A stretch of 64,000 nt of DNA from Ricinus communis (GCF_019578655.1 NC_063260.1:24390888-24454887); one strand, 5' to 3'. Shown: positions 1-10,850, counted from the first letter of the stretch. Notes: a model not told the origin generated them from the sequence alone. Program-made: numbers and translations.

Positions 1-1006
1 TCATCAACTCTTGAAACAGTTTCTCGCTATTATTCAAAAATATGGCACCATGCTGTCAGAGAAAAAGAGTCTTATTGGCCGGCAAGAGATAGAGTTTTTT
101 GGCATGCATATCAAAAATGGCCAATACACGTATGGTCCGTATCTGACAAAGGAGCTTGAGTACTTCCCAGAAGAGAATCTCTCAGTAAAGCAAATTCAAC
201 AGTTCCTTGGGATTCTCAATTATATTAGAGAAGCCATACCACACCTGTCCAACTACACATGTCATCTTTTTAAGATGCTCAAAAAGGACCCTCCTCCTTG
301 GGGAACAGAGCAGACTACAACTGTCCAAAAACTAAAAGAGTTGGCCCACAATCCTCCACCTCTCACTATCCCATCTACAGGAGATCTTATCCTTCAGACA
401 GATGCGTCTGATTATGCGTGGGGGGCCATCCTCCTTGAGAATCTCAATGGCAGAGAACAACTGTGTGGTTACGCATCAGGACATTTTTCTTCTTCAAAAA
501 AATATTACCACACAACCTACAAGGAGATCTTGGCAGTCAAATATGGGATAAAGAAGTTCGAGTTTTTTCTGATTGGACAACACTTCCTGGTTCGGATTGA
601 TAATTCTTCTTTCCCAAAAATCCTTGAATCCAACCAAAAGACCTTACCAGAACCTCAATTATTGAGGTTAAAATCATGGTTCAGCGGGTATGATTTTGAA
701 GACCAGCATATAAAAGGGACGAGAAATCTCATCCCAGATTTCTTATCCAGACTCTCAAAGCCACAAAATCAGCCTATAGTCCTCCTCACCTCAACAGTCA
801 ATCTTCCTATAATGTTCATGGCCTCTTCGTCCTCAAAACCCACTATGCAACCTCCCTCTCCACCAGATCTTCCCGCCAACCTCACAACCAGACAAGTCAC
901 TGATTTTGCCAGAAATATGATGTTCCATTATTTGGCAACTTTTCAACAAACTTTCTCACTGCCCATTCAACCCAACTTTTTTACCCAGATCACCCTTGGT
1001 GTTTGA
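1..1006 (+). pseudogene. Endogenous pararetrovirus: reverse transcriptase C-terminus and RNase H (partial, plus-strand copy)
   Basis: The frame is already open at the left edge, so the 5' part of the polymerase lies outside the window. It encodes the end of a Caulimoviridae-type reverse transcriptase (thumb region with the LGILNYIRE motif) and then an RNase H domain starting near base 385 (LILQTDASDYAWGAIL, catalytic Asp; Glu in YKEILAVKYGI; Asp in IPDFLSRLS). There is no integrase, and the product is closest in style to pararetroviruses of the Petuvirus/Florendovirus type. The domain stretch has no internal stop. The frame ends at 1006 in a region where the paralogous coding sense continues in another frame, so this is a decayed polyprotein, not a terminus. 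The same segment recurs inverted at 2396-3370. Family assignment is secure; the genus is inferred. Confidence 0.88.
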
Positions 1007-1049
1007 TTTATCACCTTTCTCCTACCCATCCACAAATCAAAAGTGAATT

Positions 1050-1635
1050 ATAGTTCTTATGGTGCCTTTCTACAGTTTGTTATCATGCTATTGAAATACC
1101 CGTTATGGATCTTTTACACTTCTTCAATAATAAGACAAATTCTGGAACATATCCATGGAGATACCTTACTTGGTTTAAAATCCCGTACCAATGGACAATG
1201 GAACTTCTCAAGGTTATTCATGAGAACAAATTATTTACAGACAATAATCCCAAAGCTTCAGGATATCATGTCATTTTCATCATTCACAGCCCTTACCTTC
1301 AGTTCTTAGAAGACACTTATGCAACTCAAAATATCTGTCATTATTGGAGGACGATTGAAGTGCCTTTGCATCTTGCTCCTTCAACAATTACAAGAGATCT
1401 AAAGCAGGCTCTGCAACTAAGAAATGAGTTAGGGACGACTGATGTCTCTACACCATTAGTCTGCACTTACAATAGACATCTATGGACTGAGACTGAACAT
1501 CTTATTATTGAACATTCTATTTTTCCCATACTTCCAACTCCACTAGATGATCTGGATCTGACCAATGAACAGAAGGATGCCATCATGCGAGATTCTTAAC
1601 CTATGGATGACGATGACTATGACAGTGTTTTTTAA
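1050..1635 (+). pseudogene. Endogenous pararetrovirus: C-terminal region of the polyprotein
   Basis: This frame continues the viral coding sense downstream of RNase H after a frameshift near 970-1000 and a stop at 1044-1046. It encodes about 180 residues of unrecognised function with no catalytic motif I can name. The frame stops at TAA 1597-1599. The diverged remnant at 38.8 kb has a CAG-type glutamine codon at that point and continues for an acidic tail (PMDDD...) to a stop matching 1633-1635 here. So 1597 is most likely a premature stop and 1633-1635 the ancestral end. Confidence 0.65.
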
Positions 1636-2232
1636 ATTAATGGTGTGTGCGCTGGACGTGAAGACAAGCCTTCTCCTCAATAATAATATGTAATAAAAGA
1701 TGAAGTGTCAAATTCATCTTTCGGTGCATTATTTTTTGTCTTTCACATATGTAAAGTTATTAAGACTTGTCGTTTTAATATCCATGTGAGCTGTCGGTGA
1801 GCTGTCAATATATTATTAGACTTATCTTTTGTAAGTGAGAAATCTCAACTCTTCCTCTAAGGAAGACATGTATCAAAGATAAGATTCCCACCTTATCTTT
1901 TTCTGTCGTTTTGTATTTACACTACTCTATAAGAGGAGAAGTCGATATGTAATGAAACCAAGCAAGTTTTCCTTTCATCTATGAGCATAATATTCTCCCT
2001 TATGGCTTTCTAAATTTCTTCATTCTCTTCTTCTTGATCCATGGTAATGAACTAATTGTCTGCACGATCTGTTCTTCTATGATTTAAAAGGGCTAACTCG
2101 GCTACCGAGATCTAAAAGAGCAGAAAGACCTCATATGGCGAGGTGCCTCTATACGGTCTTAGCTTGAGGATCTCTCCTGTCTTGAGTTTACAGCATGAGG
2201 ATTCTGGAATGAACAGCTCTCGGCCCTTTTTG
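1636..2232 (+). promoter_or_regulatory. Pararetrovirus intergenic region: promoter and transcript leader
   Basis: This non-coding stretch follows the end of the viral ORF. A TATA box (CTATAAG) is at about 1927-1933, followed by a pyrimidine-rich leader (TTCTTCATTCTCTTCTTCTTG, 2016-2036). The segment 2040-2232 matches the minus-strand leader at 7854-7927 and, more diverged, the remnant at 38174-38430. In caulimoviruses this intergenic region drives the pregenomic RNA, and its leader runs to the tRNA-Met primer-binding site. Here the leader stops at 2232, at the first bases of where that site should be, and viral RNase H-end sequence follows. Promoter activity today is unknown. Confidence 0.7.
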
Positions 2233-2395
2233 ACAACCAGACAAGTCACTGATTTTGCCAGAAATATGATGTTTCATTATTTGGCAACTTTCCAACAAAC
2301 TTTCTCACTGGACCTTTCAACCCAACTTCTTTTACCCAGATCAATCTTTGTGTTTGATTTATCACCTTTCTCCTACCCATCCACAGATCGAAGTT
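2233..2395 (+). repeat. Short direct duplication of the RNase H 3' segment, arm of a small palindrome
   Basis: These bases repeat 890-1040 of the plus-strand copy (they encode the RQVTDFARNMMFHYLATFQQ stretch) with substitutions and small indels. The segment is fused directly to the viral leader at 2232/2233. At 2395/2396 it turns into the inverted copy, so 2237-2311 can pair with 2405-2479, leaving a loop of about 90 bases. Confidence 0.75.
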
Positions 2396-4450
2396 GAATG
2401 GGCAGTGAGAAAGTTTGTTGAAAAGTTGCCAAATAATGGAACATCATATTTCTGGCAAAATCAGTGACTTGTTTGGTTGTGAGGTTGGCGGGAAGATCTG
2501 GTGGAGAGGGAGGTTGCATAGTGGGTTTTGAGGATGAAGAGGCCATGAAGATTATAGGAAGATTGACTGTTGAGGTGAGGAGGACTATAGGCTGATTTTG
2601 TGGCTTTGAGAGTCTGGATAAGAAATCTGGGATGAGATTTCTCATCCCTTTTATATGCTAGACTTCAAAATTATACCTGCTGAACCATGATTTTAACCTC
2701 AATAATTGAGGTTCTGGTAAGGTCTTTTAGTTGGATTCAAGGATTTTTGGGAAAGAAGAATTATCCATCCGAACCAGGAAGTGTTGTCCAATCAGAAAAA
2801 ACTCGAACTTCTTTATCCCATATTTGACTGCCAAGATCTCCTTGTAGGTTGTGTGGTAATGTTTTTCTGAAGAAGAAAACTGTCTTGATGCGTAACCACA
2901 CAGTTGTTCTCTGCCATTGAGATTTTCAAGGAGGATGGCCCCCCACGCATAATCAGACGCATCTGTCTGAAGGATAAGATCTCTTGTAGATAGGATAGTG
3001 AGAGGTGGAGGATTGTGGGCCAACTCTTTTAGTTTTTGAACAGTTGTAGTATGCTCTGTTCCCCACGGAGGAGGGTCCTTTTTGAGCATCTTAGAAAGAT
3101 GACATGTGTAGTTGGACAGGTGTGGTATGGCTTCTCTGATATAATTGAGAATTCCAAGGAACTGTTGAATTTGCTTTACTGAGAGATTCTCTTCTGGGAA
3201 GTACTCAAGCTCCTTTTCCAGATGCGGACCATACGTGTATTAACCATTTTTGAAATGCATGCCAAGAAACTCTATCTCTTGCCGGCCAATAAGACTCTTT
3301 TTCTCTGACAGCATGATGCCATATTTTTAAATAATAGCGAGGAACTGTTTCAAGAGTTGATGATGTTCCTCAGCTGTTTTTGAGAATAGGAGAATGTCAT
3401 CAATGTAGATCAAAGAGGAGTAAAGGATAGGCCCAAAGATTTCTATCATGGTCTTTTGAAATTGTGAAGGAGCCATTTTGAGCCCAAAGGGCATGACTGT
3501 CCATTGATACTGGGCATTTGGGATACAAAAGGTTGTTTTGTATCTTTCTGAGGGATGGATACCCAATTGCCAAAAGCCCGCTTTGAGGTCAAATTTAGAA
3601 TAGAACTGGGCCTTTTGGATATGGACTTTAAGGTTCGAGATTCGAAGGAGAGGAAACTTGTTTTCTTGCAAGAAATGGTTTAAAGGTTTGTAGTCTATAA
3701 CAAGTCTCTTTTTTCCTCGTATCTTTTCAGATCTTTTCTCCACATAGAAGGCTTGACAGGCCCATTGTGAGGTTGTGGGCTCAATGAGGCCTTGTTGTAA
3801 CAGGGTTAAGCATTCTGATCTGGCAAGGGCTAGATCAGTAGGGGACATTCCTAGGTATGTGGCCTTTGTTGGGTTGATATCTTCATTGAGCTTGAAAGAG
3901 AGGCTGATATAGAACTGGGGATTTTTCCACAGGGGAAGAGGATGTTGGAAATGTGAATGGGATTCTGGGCAAAAGAGAAGGAATTTCTCTGTGTATTGTA
4001 AAAATGGTGGACCTGTATCTGCTATAGTGAACAGATTAGAGGTCTCTGTATATGGACGAAATTGCCTCTTGAATTTTATACCATTGGGAAGAATCTGGAG
4101 CTTCTGAGCCTCATGATAAACATCAAACCCTATCAGGAGGTCTTTGCTTGGAAGATCTGAACCGATGATATGCGTCCATACCACGCAATTAGGAAAAAAC
4201 TGTATCCCGATTTTCTGCTTTGTAATCAGAGTAGTCTTGAAGGTTTGACCATTTGCTGCCCTGAAAAACTGATCATGAGACTTCCAGTATTCAGATGGAA
4301 GGACTTCGGGATTCATCATGCTTCTTTGAGCTCCAGTGTCAAAGAAAGCTATGACTGAAACAAGTTTTGCATATTTTGAAGGCAGAACTTATATAGGAAC
4401 ATAGGGGACTGGAGGAATTTTCGTAGCAAGTTGAGATAACTCAGGAAGTG
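2396..4450 (-). pseudogene. Endogenous pararetrovirus: aspartic protease, reverse transcriptase and RNase H (minus-strand copy, broken)
   Basis: Read on the minus strand, the order is aspartic protease (DTGA at 4329-4340), reverse transcriptase with the catalytic YIDD box (3396-3407) and the LPFG-like MPFGLKMAPSQFQ segment, then RNase H (DASDYAWGAIL). This order without an integrase is that of Caulimoviridae. The frame is broken by stops at 3327-3329, 3240-3242, 2727-2729 and 2658-2660, each replacing a glutamine codon that is intact in the plus-strand copy. A further stop lies upstream of the protease near 4391. The copy ends at 2396, where it meets the inverted duplicate. It cannot make a polymerase. 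Confidence 0.9.
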
Positions 4451-4833
4451 GATCTAGAGAGAAGGGATACTACATTACATCTCTCAAGATTTCTTTTTCT
4501 TTTTCTTCTCTCAAAGAGAGACAGATCATTAGGATTGGGATCTCGCTGTCATCCGAGTCTGAAGAGGACTCTTCTGAGGATTCAGTGGAGTCTAAATATT
4601 CTGCCTTGATCCCAAAAAGACTCTCTGGAGTAAGATTATCCTGTTATGATAGAAGCGACTCTATATCCTCTTCAAATGAGTCTGGAAGAGACATAGACAT
4701 GATGACTTGTTGTATCATCCTTGCTGATTTTTTCGGTTCTGCAGATATAACATCTGTCAGATTTGTGACCTTGATTCCTCTTTTTCCGAAAATATCTGAA
4801 CCCTTTTGAGCACGTCTTTCTTTCTCTGAATTC

Positions 4834-5376
4834 TTAGTTTCTGCACGGGTATTTTTGAAAATGATGCCCGATCTTCTTTTTATGATTGGAGCAGACGCAG
4901 TTTGAGGCCTTGCATTTAATCTTAAGATGATTTTTGTTACAGGCCTTTTGTACTATCAAATCTCGCTGAGATAACCTTCTGAACAATTCTTGCTGGTCAC
5001 AGAGTCTCTTGATGGAAGAGAGAGTGAATTGCCAAATTTCTCCAAGGGTGATGGAGGTGACCGGTTTCTTTGTTGCAGCAATCATGTTATTGACCTCTGG
5101 TTGTATCTCATATGGTAATGAGGTGATAAAAGTATACTTCAACGTATCATCAGCATCATGCCCTCCAATGACATAATAAAGCTTAGACATAGCAGAATAA
5201 TGTATTTCCAGGTCTTTTATTTTCAACGAACAACATTTTTTATCAAAGTATTCTTGTTTTTGTTGTCGTATAACAAGATCATAACTTCCAAGGAACTGAT
5301 TATGGAGGACTGTGACCGCCGCTGATGGAGTTGGTAGTGTCACAAATTGAAGCCTGGTATACTCAGTTGTGATCAA
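4834..5376 (-). pseudogene. Endogenous pararetrovirus: coat protein region with zinc-knuckle-like end
   Basis: This open stretch of 180 codons lies upstream of the protease on the same strand, where caulimoviruses carry the coat protein. Its C-terminus is basic and has a Cys/His cluster (CVC...GHHFQKYPC) resembling the CxCxxxGHxxxxC zinc knuckle, with altered spacing that may reflect decay. The preceding part is consistent with a capsid core. Frameshifts separate it from the protease and from the upstream coiled-coil segment. The assignment rests on position and the knuckle remnant. Confidence 0.65.
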
Positions 5377-5530
5377 ACCAATCTCGTGAAGTCACTGTGA
5401 ACCTTGTGACAAACTCAGCAAGAACCTTTTTCAGTGTGGCTCCATCAAAGGTCATTTGGAGATCAATCCATGCCAAGAATTCAGAAAGCTTATCTTTCCA
5501 TTTTGATGGAGGCAGATCATCAAAGGAGAA

Positions 5531-6154
5531 TCAAGGTCCCATGCCAGTTGTTGGTTTTGACCTTGGGTATGGAGCTCCAGTAGGAGCAAAAAATGACTGT
5601 GCATCTTCCTTCTCAGGTTCCACTACTTCTGGGCTGGGTTCAGTGGTAGAGGTATTCATCATAATTTCTGTAATATCAGCCATCTCTGAAGTGTTTGAGG
5701 AGGAGTCAGAATCATAAGGACTGATGAGTGATTGGTATGGTAATTTTTCTTTAAAAACTGGAGGGGGAGAGATTTTCTTTTGATGGGTTGCGGAATCTTT
5801 TGGGTAAAGATGAGAGAAAGTGCCAAAAGGTTGGTAGAGGGTTTCTTGGTGTTCTGGCTGTGGGAGGAAAGGAAATGAAGAGTAATATGAGGGGGCAATA
5901 ACATAAGATGTGGAGGCTGCTGATGTGAATGATGGAATTGTAGGAGGCTGATCTCTTTTAAGATCATGTTCAATCTGATCAATTTGCTTTTTTAGCCTTG
6001 TAATCTCCTTTTCCTTCTGAATGAAGGCTGGAGTGATCGGCTGAGGAACTCGAAGCTCTTTATCCAGAGCCTGGTATTTGGCAGTGAGAGATGAATAGAG
6101 TTGGAGTACTTCCTGAGAAAATGTATCCAACTTATGGTCTAGCTTATGAGCCAA
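5531..6154 (-). pseudogene. Endogenous pararetrovirus: coiled-coil and acidic segment upstream of the coat region
   Basis: An open stretch of 207 codons. The first 75 residues are charged and heptad-like (KEKEITRLKKQIDQIEHDLK), suggesting a coiled coil. A Pro/Ser/Tyr-rich linker follows, then an acidic, Ser/Thr-rich end. In caulimoviruses such a segment lies between the movement protein and the coat core, or forms the coat N-terminus. No enzymatic motif is visible. It belongs to the minus-strand proviral copy. Confidence 0.55.
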
Positions 6155-6340
6155 ATGTAGAGCCTGATCTAGTTTTCTGTCTATTTTCTTTAGATAGGAA
6201 TTCTGGACTATAGAATTTAAGGTCTGCCAATTCAGAACCTCTTCTGAATGAGTGAGGGGCTCTATGGATCCGGAAGGAGTAATCCTTGAAGGAAGGATTT
6301 TCTATCTCTTATTCTTAGTCTTCCCTAGAGGAGAGAAATC

Positions 6341-7066
6341 TTATGGCTGGAGCATGAAACAACTTTGGATTGTATGGGGTGGTTGTACTACCGATAAATC
6401 AGACTGAGTCTCTTTTCTGCAAGTTGCAGAAGAACTTTTTTCAAACTTGACTCCCAGTTGAGCTAAAAGTGCCTTCATTTCATTAAAAGTGATGTCAAAG
6501 ACAGTCTTTCCTTCTTTTGCAAGAAGGTCTAAGGCTTCATCAAACATTGGGAGAGGGGCTTTGCTTTGATTTTCTTTTTATCTCTTGTGGATGCCAATCC
6601 GAGGACCGTCTGGATCCTGGTCATCCGGCCTCGGTTCCATGACTGAACATGGAGTCTCTGGAGCCATATTTCTTGGATCTTTCTTAGAATGTTAAAAACA
6701 TGGTTCATCAAAATCAATATCATCTTCACAAGTGCATCCTGGTCGGCACATTCATGGATCAACATTCCAGATGAAGTGTCCTTTTATTCTGGCAGCATAG
6801 ATCTGATGTCCAGAGGACTGGAATGAGTAGATAGGGATCTTCTCCCTAGGTCTAGATACAGGCTGTATCATTGATGCTTGGAAGATAGAAGGTGCAGAAG
6901 AAGATTCTCCTGTCTTTATAAAGATCGTCTTTACTGTACCATCTTTTTGGTTCCCCAAATTGGGTCGGTGGCTTGAACAGGCTTGGCCTGAGATGCCTGA
7001 AGCTTCTCATAGTTGGTCACCCATTCAGTTGGGATCAAACAGATCTTCCTTTTCCTGGGGCCCTGA
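6341..7066 (-). pseudogene. Endogenous pararetrovirus: degraded segment between movement and coat regions
   Basis: Several short overlapping frames (6341-6547, 6529-6765, 6752-6958, 6931-7149) follow each other on the minus strand between the movement protein and the coiled-coil segment. The pattern is that of one long reading frame cut by small indels. I see no recognisable motif, and this part is the most damaged in the copy. Confidence 0.5.
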
Positions 7067-7840
7067 CTATTGTAGAATCGCCGAGTCAGCCATAATGAAT
7101 AAAGCATCAGAGGAGGTTTGAAAGCCTGGGATATGGAGATTAAAGGCATGATCTTGTAATCTGTAGACTATCTGATTGTGCAGGGTCGCAGAGAGAGCAT
7201 CAGTCACTTGATTTGCTCCCGTTATCTGGACTTGGACCTCGAGTGCAGTTGACAGATAGGAATCGTTGAGAGAGAGATTAAAATTGGGGAAGAAAGTCAA
7301 AACAACACTCCCAGTGTTAAGTGTTGTGACTATCGTGCCAATTACTGCATGTTCATACTTAAGATATCTGGTGTCCAGTAGCGACATATGGGCCGTAACC
7401 AGTAGACCCATCCTGCCATGATATGAGAGGACTAGCCTGACAGCTCCGAGATGGAGATGTGTATATCCCTGTTTCCTCCATTGTTCTATGAAAGAAGTTG
7501 GGATCTCAAGGGTAACATACTGCTCCTGAGTTGTAGCAGTGAGAGAACATTGAGAAAGAGAGGAAGATTGAACATATTCTTTTACGGATAAGGGTTGTTT
7601 ATGGATGATTTGGTTGAAGGTTTTTCTGACAAAATTCTGTTTTTTGAAAATATTATATGAGTTCATGATGGGTACAAGAGTGTTTTCAATTTGGACATTC
7701 TCAGGAATATGAGAAATCTCTACAAGATGATCAATCTTATTAGATATGGTTTTTCTGCAAGAAGGAGAGAGTTGTAGGGTAGAGGTGTGAGTAGTAACTT
7801 CTGAAGTCATGATAGTTGGGTTTCTCTTCTCTATCACCAT
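7067..7840 (-). pseudogene. Endogenous pararetrovirus: movement protein domain
   Basis: This is the first coding segment of the minus-strand copy, about 257 residues. It has the features of the 30K-type movement protein of Caulimoviridae: a beta-rich core with a hydrophobic stretch (HLHLGAVRLVLSYHGRMGLL), a conserved Asp-containing strand (LLDTRYLKYEHAVIG) and a following SLND segment. Movement proteins carry virions or nucleic acid through plasmodesmata. The first ATG (7838-7840) lies inside the primer-binding site, so an internal ATG at about 7808-7810 may be the original start. The frame is open over this domain but runs into broken downstream sequence. Confidence 0.72.
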
Positions 7841-7853
7841 GGCTCTGATACCA
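7837..7853 (-). promoter_or_regulatory. tRNA-Met primer-binding site of the pararetrovirus
   Basis: The minus strand reads TGGTATCAGAGCCATGG, complementary to the 3' end of plant initiator tRNA-Met. This is the standard minus-strand primer site of Caulimoviridae and many plant retroelements. It fixes the orientation and the start point of reverse transcription for the minus-strand copy. The plus-strand copy loses homology at this very point (2232/2233). Confidence 0.88.
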
Positions 7854-7927
7854 AAAAGGGCCGAGAGATGTTCATTCCATAATCCTCATGCTGTAAACTC
7901 AAGGCATGGGAGATCCTCAAGCTAAAC
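7854..7927 (-). other. Truncated pararetrovirus leader
   Basis: About 75 bases matching the plus-strand leader at about 2158-2232. Homology ends near 7927, giving the outer boundary of the pararetrovirus block against host DNA. No promoter is retained on this side. Confidence 0.7.
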
Positions 7928-8250
7928 GTACGAAAATATCTACTAGTGAATGTCTAGTTCATCAATCCTTTAGAATATACCTATCTAATTAAAATTATTT
8001 TAAAATCATCAAGAATTTGAATCTTATCAGACCTTTATCATTTGCTTGTTGAAAAAGAAAATTACAGAAAAAATAAAATAGCCAAAATGTCAAAATTAGA
8101 TTTGAAACTCCAAATCTTTAAGCTTGAAGTGACAGGGATAAAATTATTGTCTTGATATTTTATTTCCCATTTTGAATTTTTTTTAGTGGCTCGAGGCATA
8201 TACTGCACTCTAATTCTTTCTTTAAACGGTAAAAAAGAATTACTTATTTT

Positions 8251-8252
<2 letters not shown>
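7928..8252. other. Intergenic DNA, nothing recognised
   Basis: AT-rich host sequence between the pararetrovirus boundary and the (CT)n repeat. I see no coding or repeat structure. Confidence 0.6.

Positions 8253-8312
<60 letters not shown>
8253..8312. repeat. (CT)30 microsatellite
   Basis: A perfect CT dinucleotide repeat of 60 bases. Confidence 0.98.
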
Positions 8313-8315
<3 letters not shown>

Positions 8316-10139
8316 TCTACCCTTTCTAAACAAGGGGTTAAGCCTGATTGAAGAATTCAAATACCAGCTACTTGTTAATAATTATGTTGTGAAATAACAT
8401 ATTTGAGTGTACATGTTTCCCTCACCAACACAACGATGGGAAAAATACAGAAATTAAATCAAAATGAAAGATGACACTTGGAGCATTAACATGGTCAGAA
8501 CTTAGATATATGGATTCCTGGGGCCTGGGCTGCTATATTAGAGGCCACAAAAATTGATATATATAGTGGCACAGAGAGAATGATACGCAGCAAACAAAAT
8601 AGTAGAATGTAGGTATATACAAACATGTATAATGTCCTTTAATAGGAGGAGGACATGGACATTTCTATACGTCTGTTGTTAGATAATGATGTTTGAGGCT
8701 CGGTTGAGAAAACAAAATTAGCCATCAACAAGGGTTTTGCGTCCAAGTCTTGATAACTTAAAGGTACTCGCTGCTCTTTGTAGCAGAGTCGTTGATGATG
8801 ATGGATGGCTACAGGATTGGCTCTGCCCTCAACACAATTCCAACTACAATAAGTGAGATTTGTCTGCTTCCGTTTCTTTTTTTCGGGTCATTTCGTTAGA
8901 CTACAGTATTACTTGTTGTAGGGGATATGTAATTTGCAAGTTGAGATGGAACTGATTTGAGTTGGACATTGGACAATTCTTCAAGCATTGCATGTGCATG
9001 TGCATGTTACTGTAGCCTCTTATTTTTCTTGACCTTTTCGTGTTTGACGCTTGTAAGGTGTTGTACAAAGTAGAGAGCATAGGAAAAGGGTTCTGTTGCG
9101 ATAGCTAAGCTAGCTAGTGTAAGGAACTAAAGATTGAAATAAAATAATAAAGCATTTGGGCCTCTGGCCTATATTTCAGTATTGGATTGTTTTGTTACTA
9201 TCTTGGACCATTGTGGAATAGCACTGGCCTATTTTCTTTTTAATTTACACAAGCGAAAAAGGGTTGCTCCGAACTTGAAAACTATTTTACCTTAATTGAG
9301 TGTACATAACCCTATTTATTTTAACTTCATATATATGAGGAGAAAAACAATGCCACTTCCAGAAAATTTTCCAAGTTTAATATCAAAATGAAACCAATCC
9401 GATTCAAAACTGAGTATGTAATTTGAGGTCCTTCAAGGTAATTCCTTACACTTTAAATTCAGTAGCCGAGTTCCCTGGAATGGTTTTGGTTGGAGGATTC
9501 ATAAACCTTCTTTCTTCTGATTTTAATTCTTTATAATTTCTTGCCTTTGCTTCATTGTATTTCAATGTAGGAGCACTCTTTTTCTTTTCTGGGGAGAATT
9601 TTTCTCATAGGATTTTTTTCTCTTCTTAACGAGGCTCCATGTTGTAATCTTTTGTGCCAAGTAATGAGAAGTTTGATGTCTTAAAGAAAAAACACTAATA
9701 ATTTCTGCAAAACTGTATTTCATCTTAACTAATTTGCTCATATCCTAAATTTTACACAAAAGTTTTTATTTTCTCTGTTAGGTACCATTATATTTAATGT
9801 TATCTAACATATTTAGTAAACTACAAAAAAAAAAGATTGAAAAAGAAAAGTTCAATTCCATTTTTTACAAAATTAAATGTCTATTATAAATCTAATTATA
9901 TATATATTTTTTTTAAATTGTGTTGTGCAAGTATCTTATATATTAAAAATCAATTCGAAAAGTTCTATTTATTTAAACCAAGAGTCAACAAATGCAAACC
10001 AATTTGAACTATCCAAAAATCACTGGTTTCACTTTGTATTGGTTTAGTTCCACTTGATAATTCTTCAAACGAAAAGTATTAGTTTAGTTTGGCGTATGCC
10101 TCTCAATCCACCCAAACTAACCCATGACACTTCTACCTT
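8313..10139. other. Intergenic DNA without a recognised gene
   Basis: Mixed-composition to AT-rich DNA. A minus-strand frame at about 8640-8860 is open but has no start near its beginning and no recognised motif. Bases 9100-9160 resemble a plant 3' UTR end (AATAAAATAATAAAG) without an attached gene. Nothing else is supported. Confidence 0.5.
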
Positions 10140-10850
10140 TCATAATGAAATTTCAAATTTCAGCCATAACCCTTTAAATTTTTTGTTAAATTTTAATTAA
10201 GTTCTTAAATTTTAAATTGAAATAATTAAACCTTTAAAGTAAATAATACGGAATAATTAAGCTTCTCTATACAACTGTTTTTGACCAAATATCAGTTAAG
10301 CCCTTAAACTATAAGGTAGAATAATTAAACCCTTAAACTAAAAGATTAAAATTTCAACAAAAGGGAAAAGATTAAATCCTTTCATTTTTCACACCTAGGT
10401 TTTATCTTTTTTTTTTCGTTGAAATATTTATTTTGATTTTTAAATTTTTTTATTTTGTATTATTTTAGAAATATAAAAACATAGAATTTATAATTTTAGT
10501 CTCTTTATGTTATTTCTTATCATTTTATGCAAGCCATTATTAATAAAAATAATTATCCATAACAGTAACAGAATTGCATTAAGGGGTTTTGTTGTTTTGT
10601 ATTATTTAATTTAAAAATCTAGTTGTTCTAACTTTAAGTTTAAGAGCTTAATTTATATTTATTCAAAAGCTTAAGGAGTTATCCGTATCTTTTATCAAAA
10701 TAGTTAATTGTAACAGTAACCGAGCTATACAAAGAAGTCTAATTGTTTTGTATTATTTAGTTTAGAAATTTGATGGTTTCAATTTAAAATATAAAGATTT
10801 TGATTGAGATTTAGAAAAAGATTAAAATAAATATCTATATTTTTTTTGCC
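10140..10850. repeat. Foldback (MITE-like) element with long degenerate inverted arms
   Basis: The left arm (about 10165-10290, for example AATTTTAAATTGAAATAATT and AAGCTTCTCTATACAACTG) pairs imperfectly with the reverse complement of the right arm (about 10700-10830). An inner pair (10300-10380 with 10570-10660) repeats the same theme. Ends and target-site duplication are not clear. There is no coding capacity. Confidence 0.5.

Noticed and set aside
8640..8860. Minus-strand open stretch of about 65 codons with an HHHQRLCYKEQ segment
   Set aside because: A stop lies close upstream, there is no early ATG, and no family is recognised. It could be a last exon, but nothing upstream supports it.
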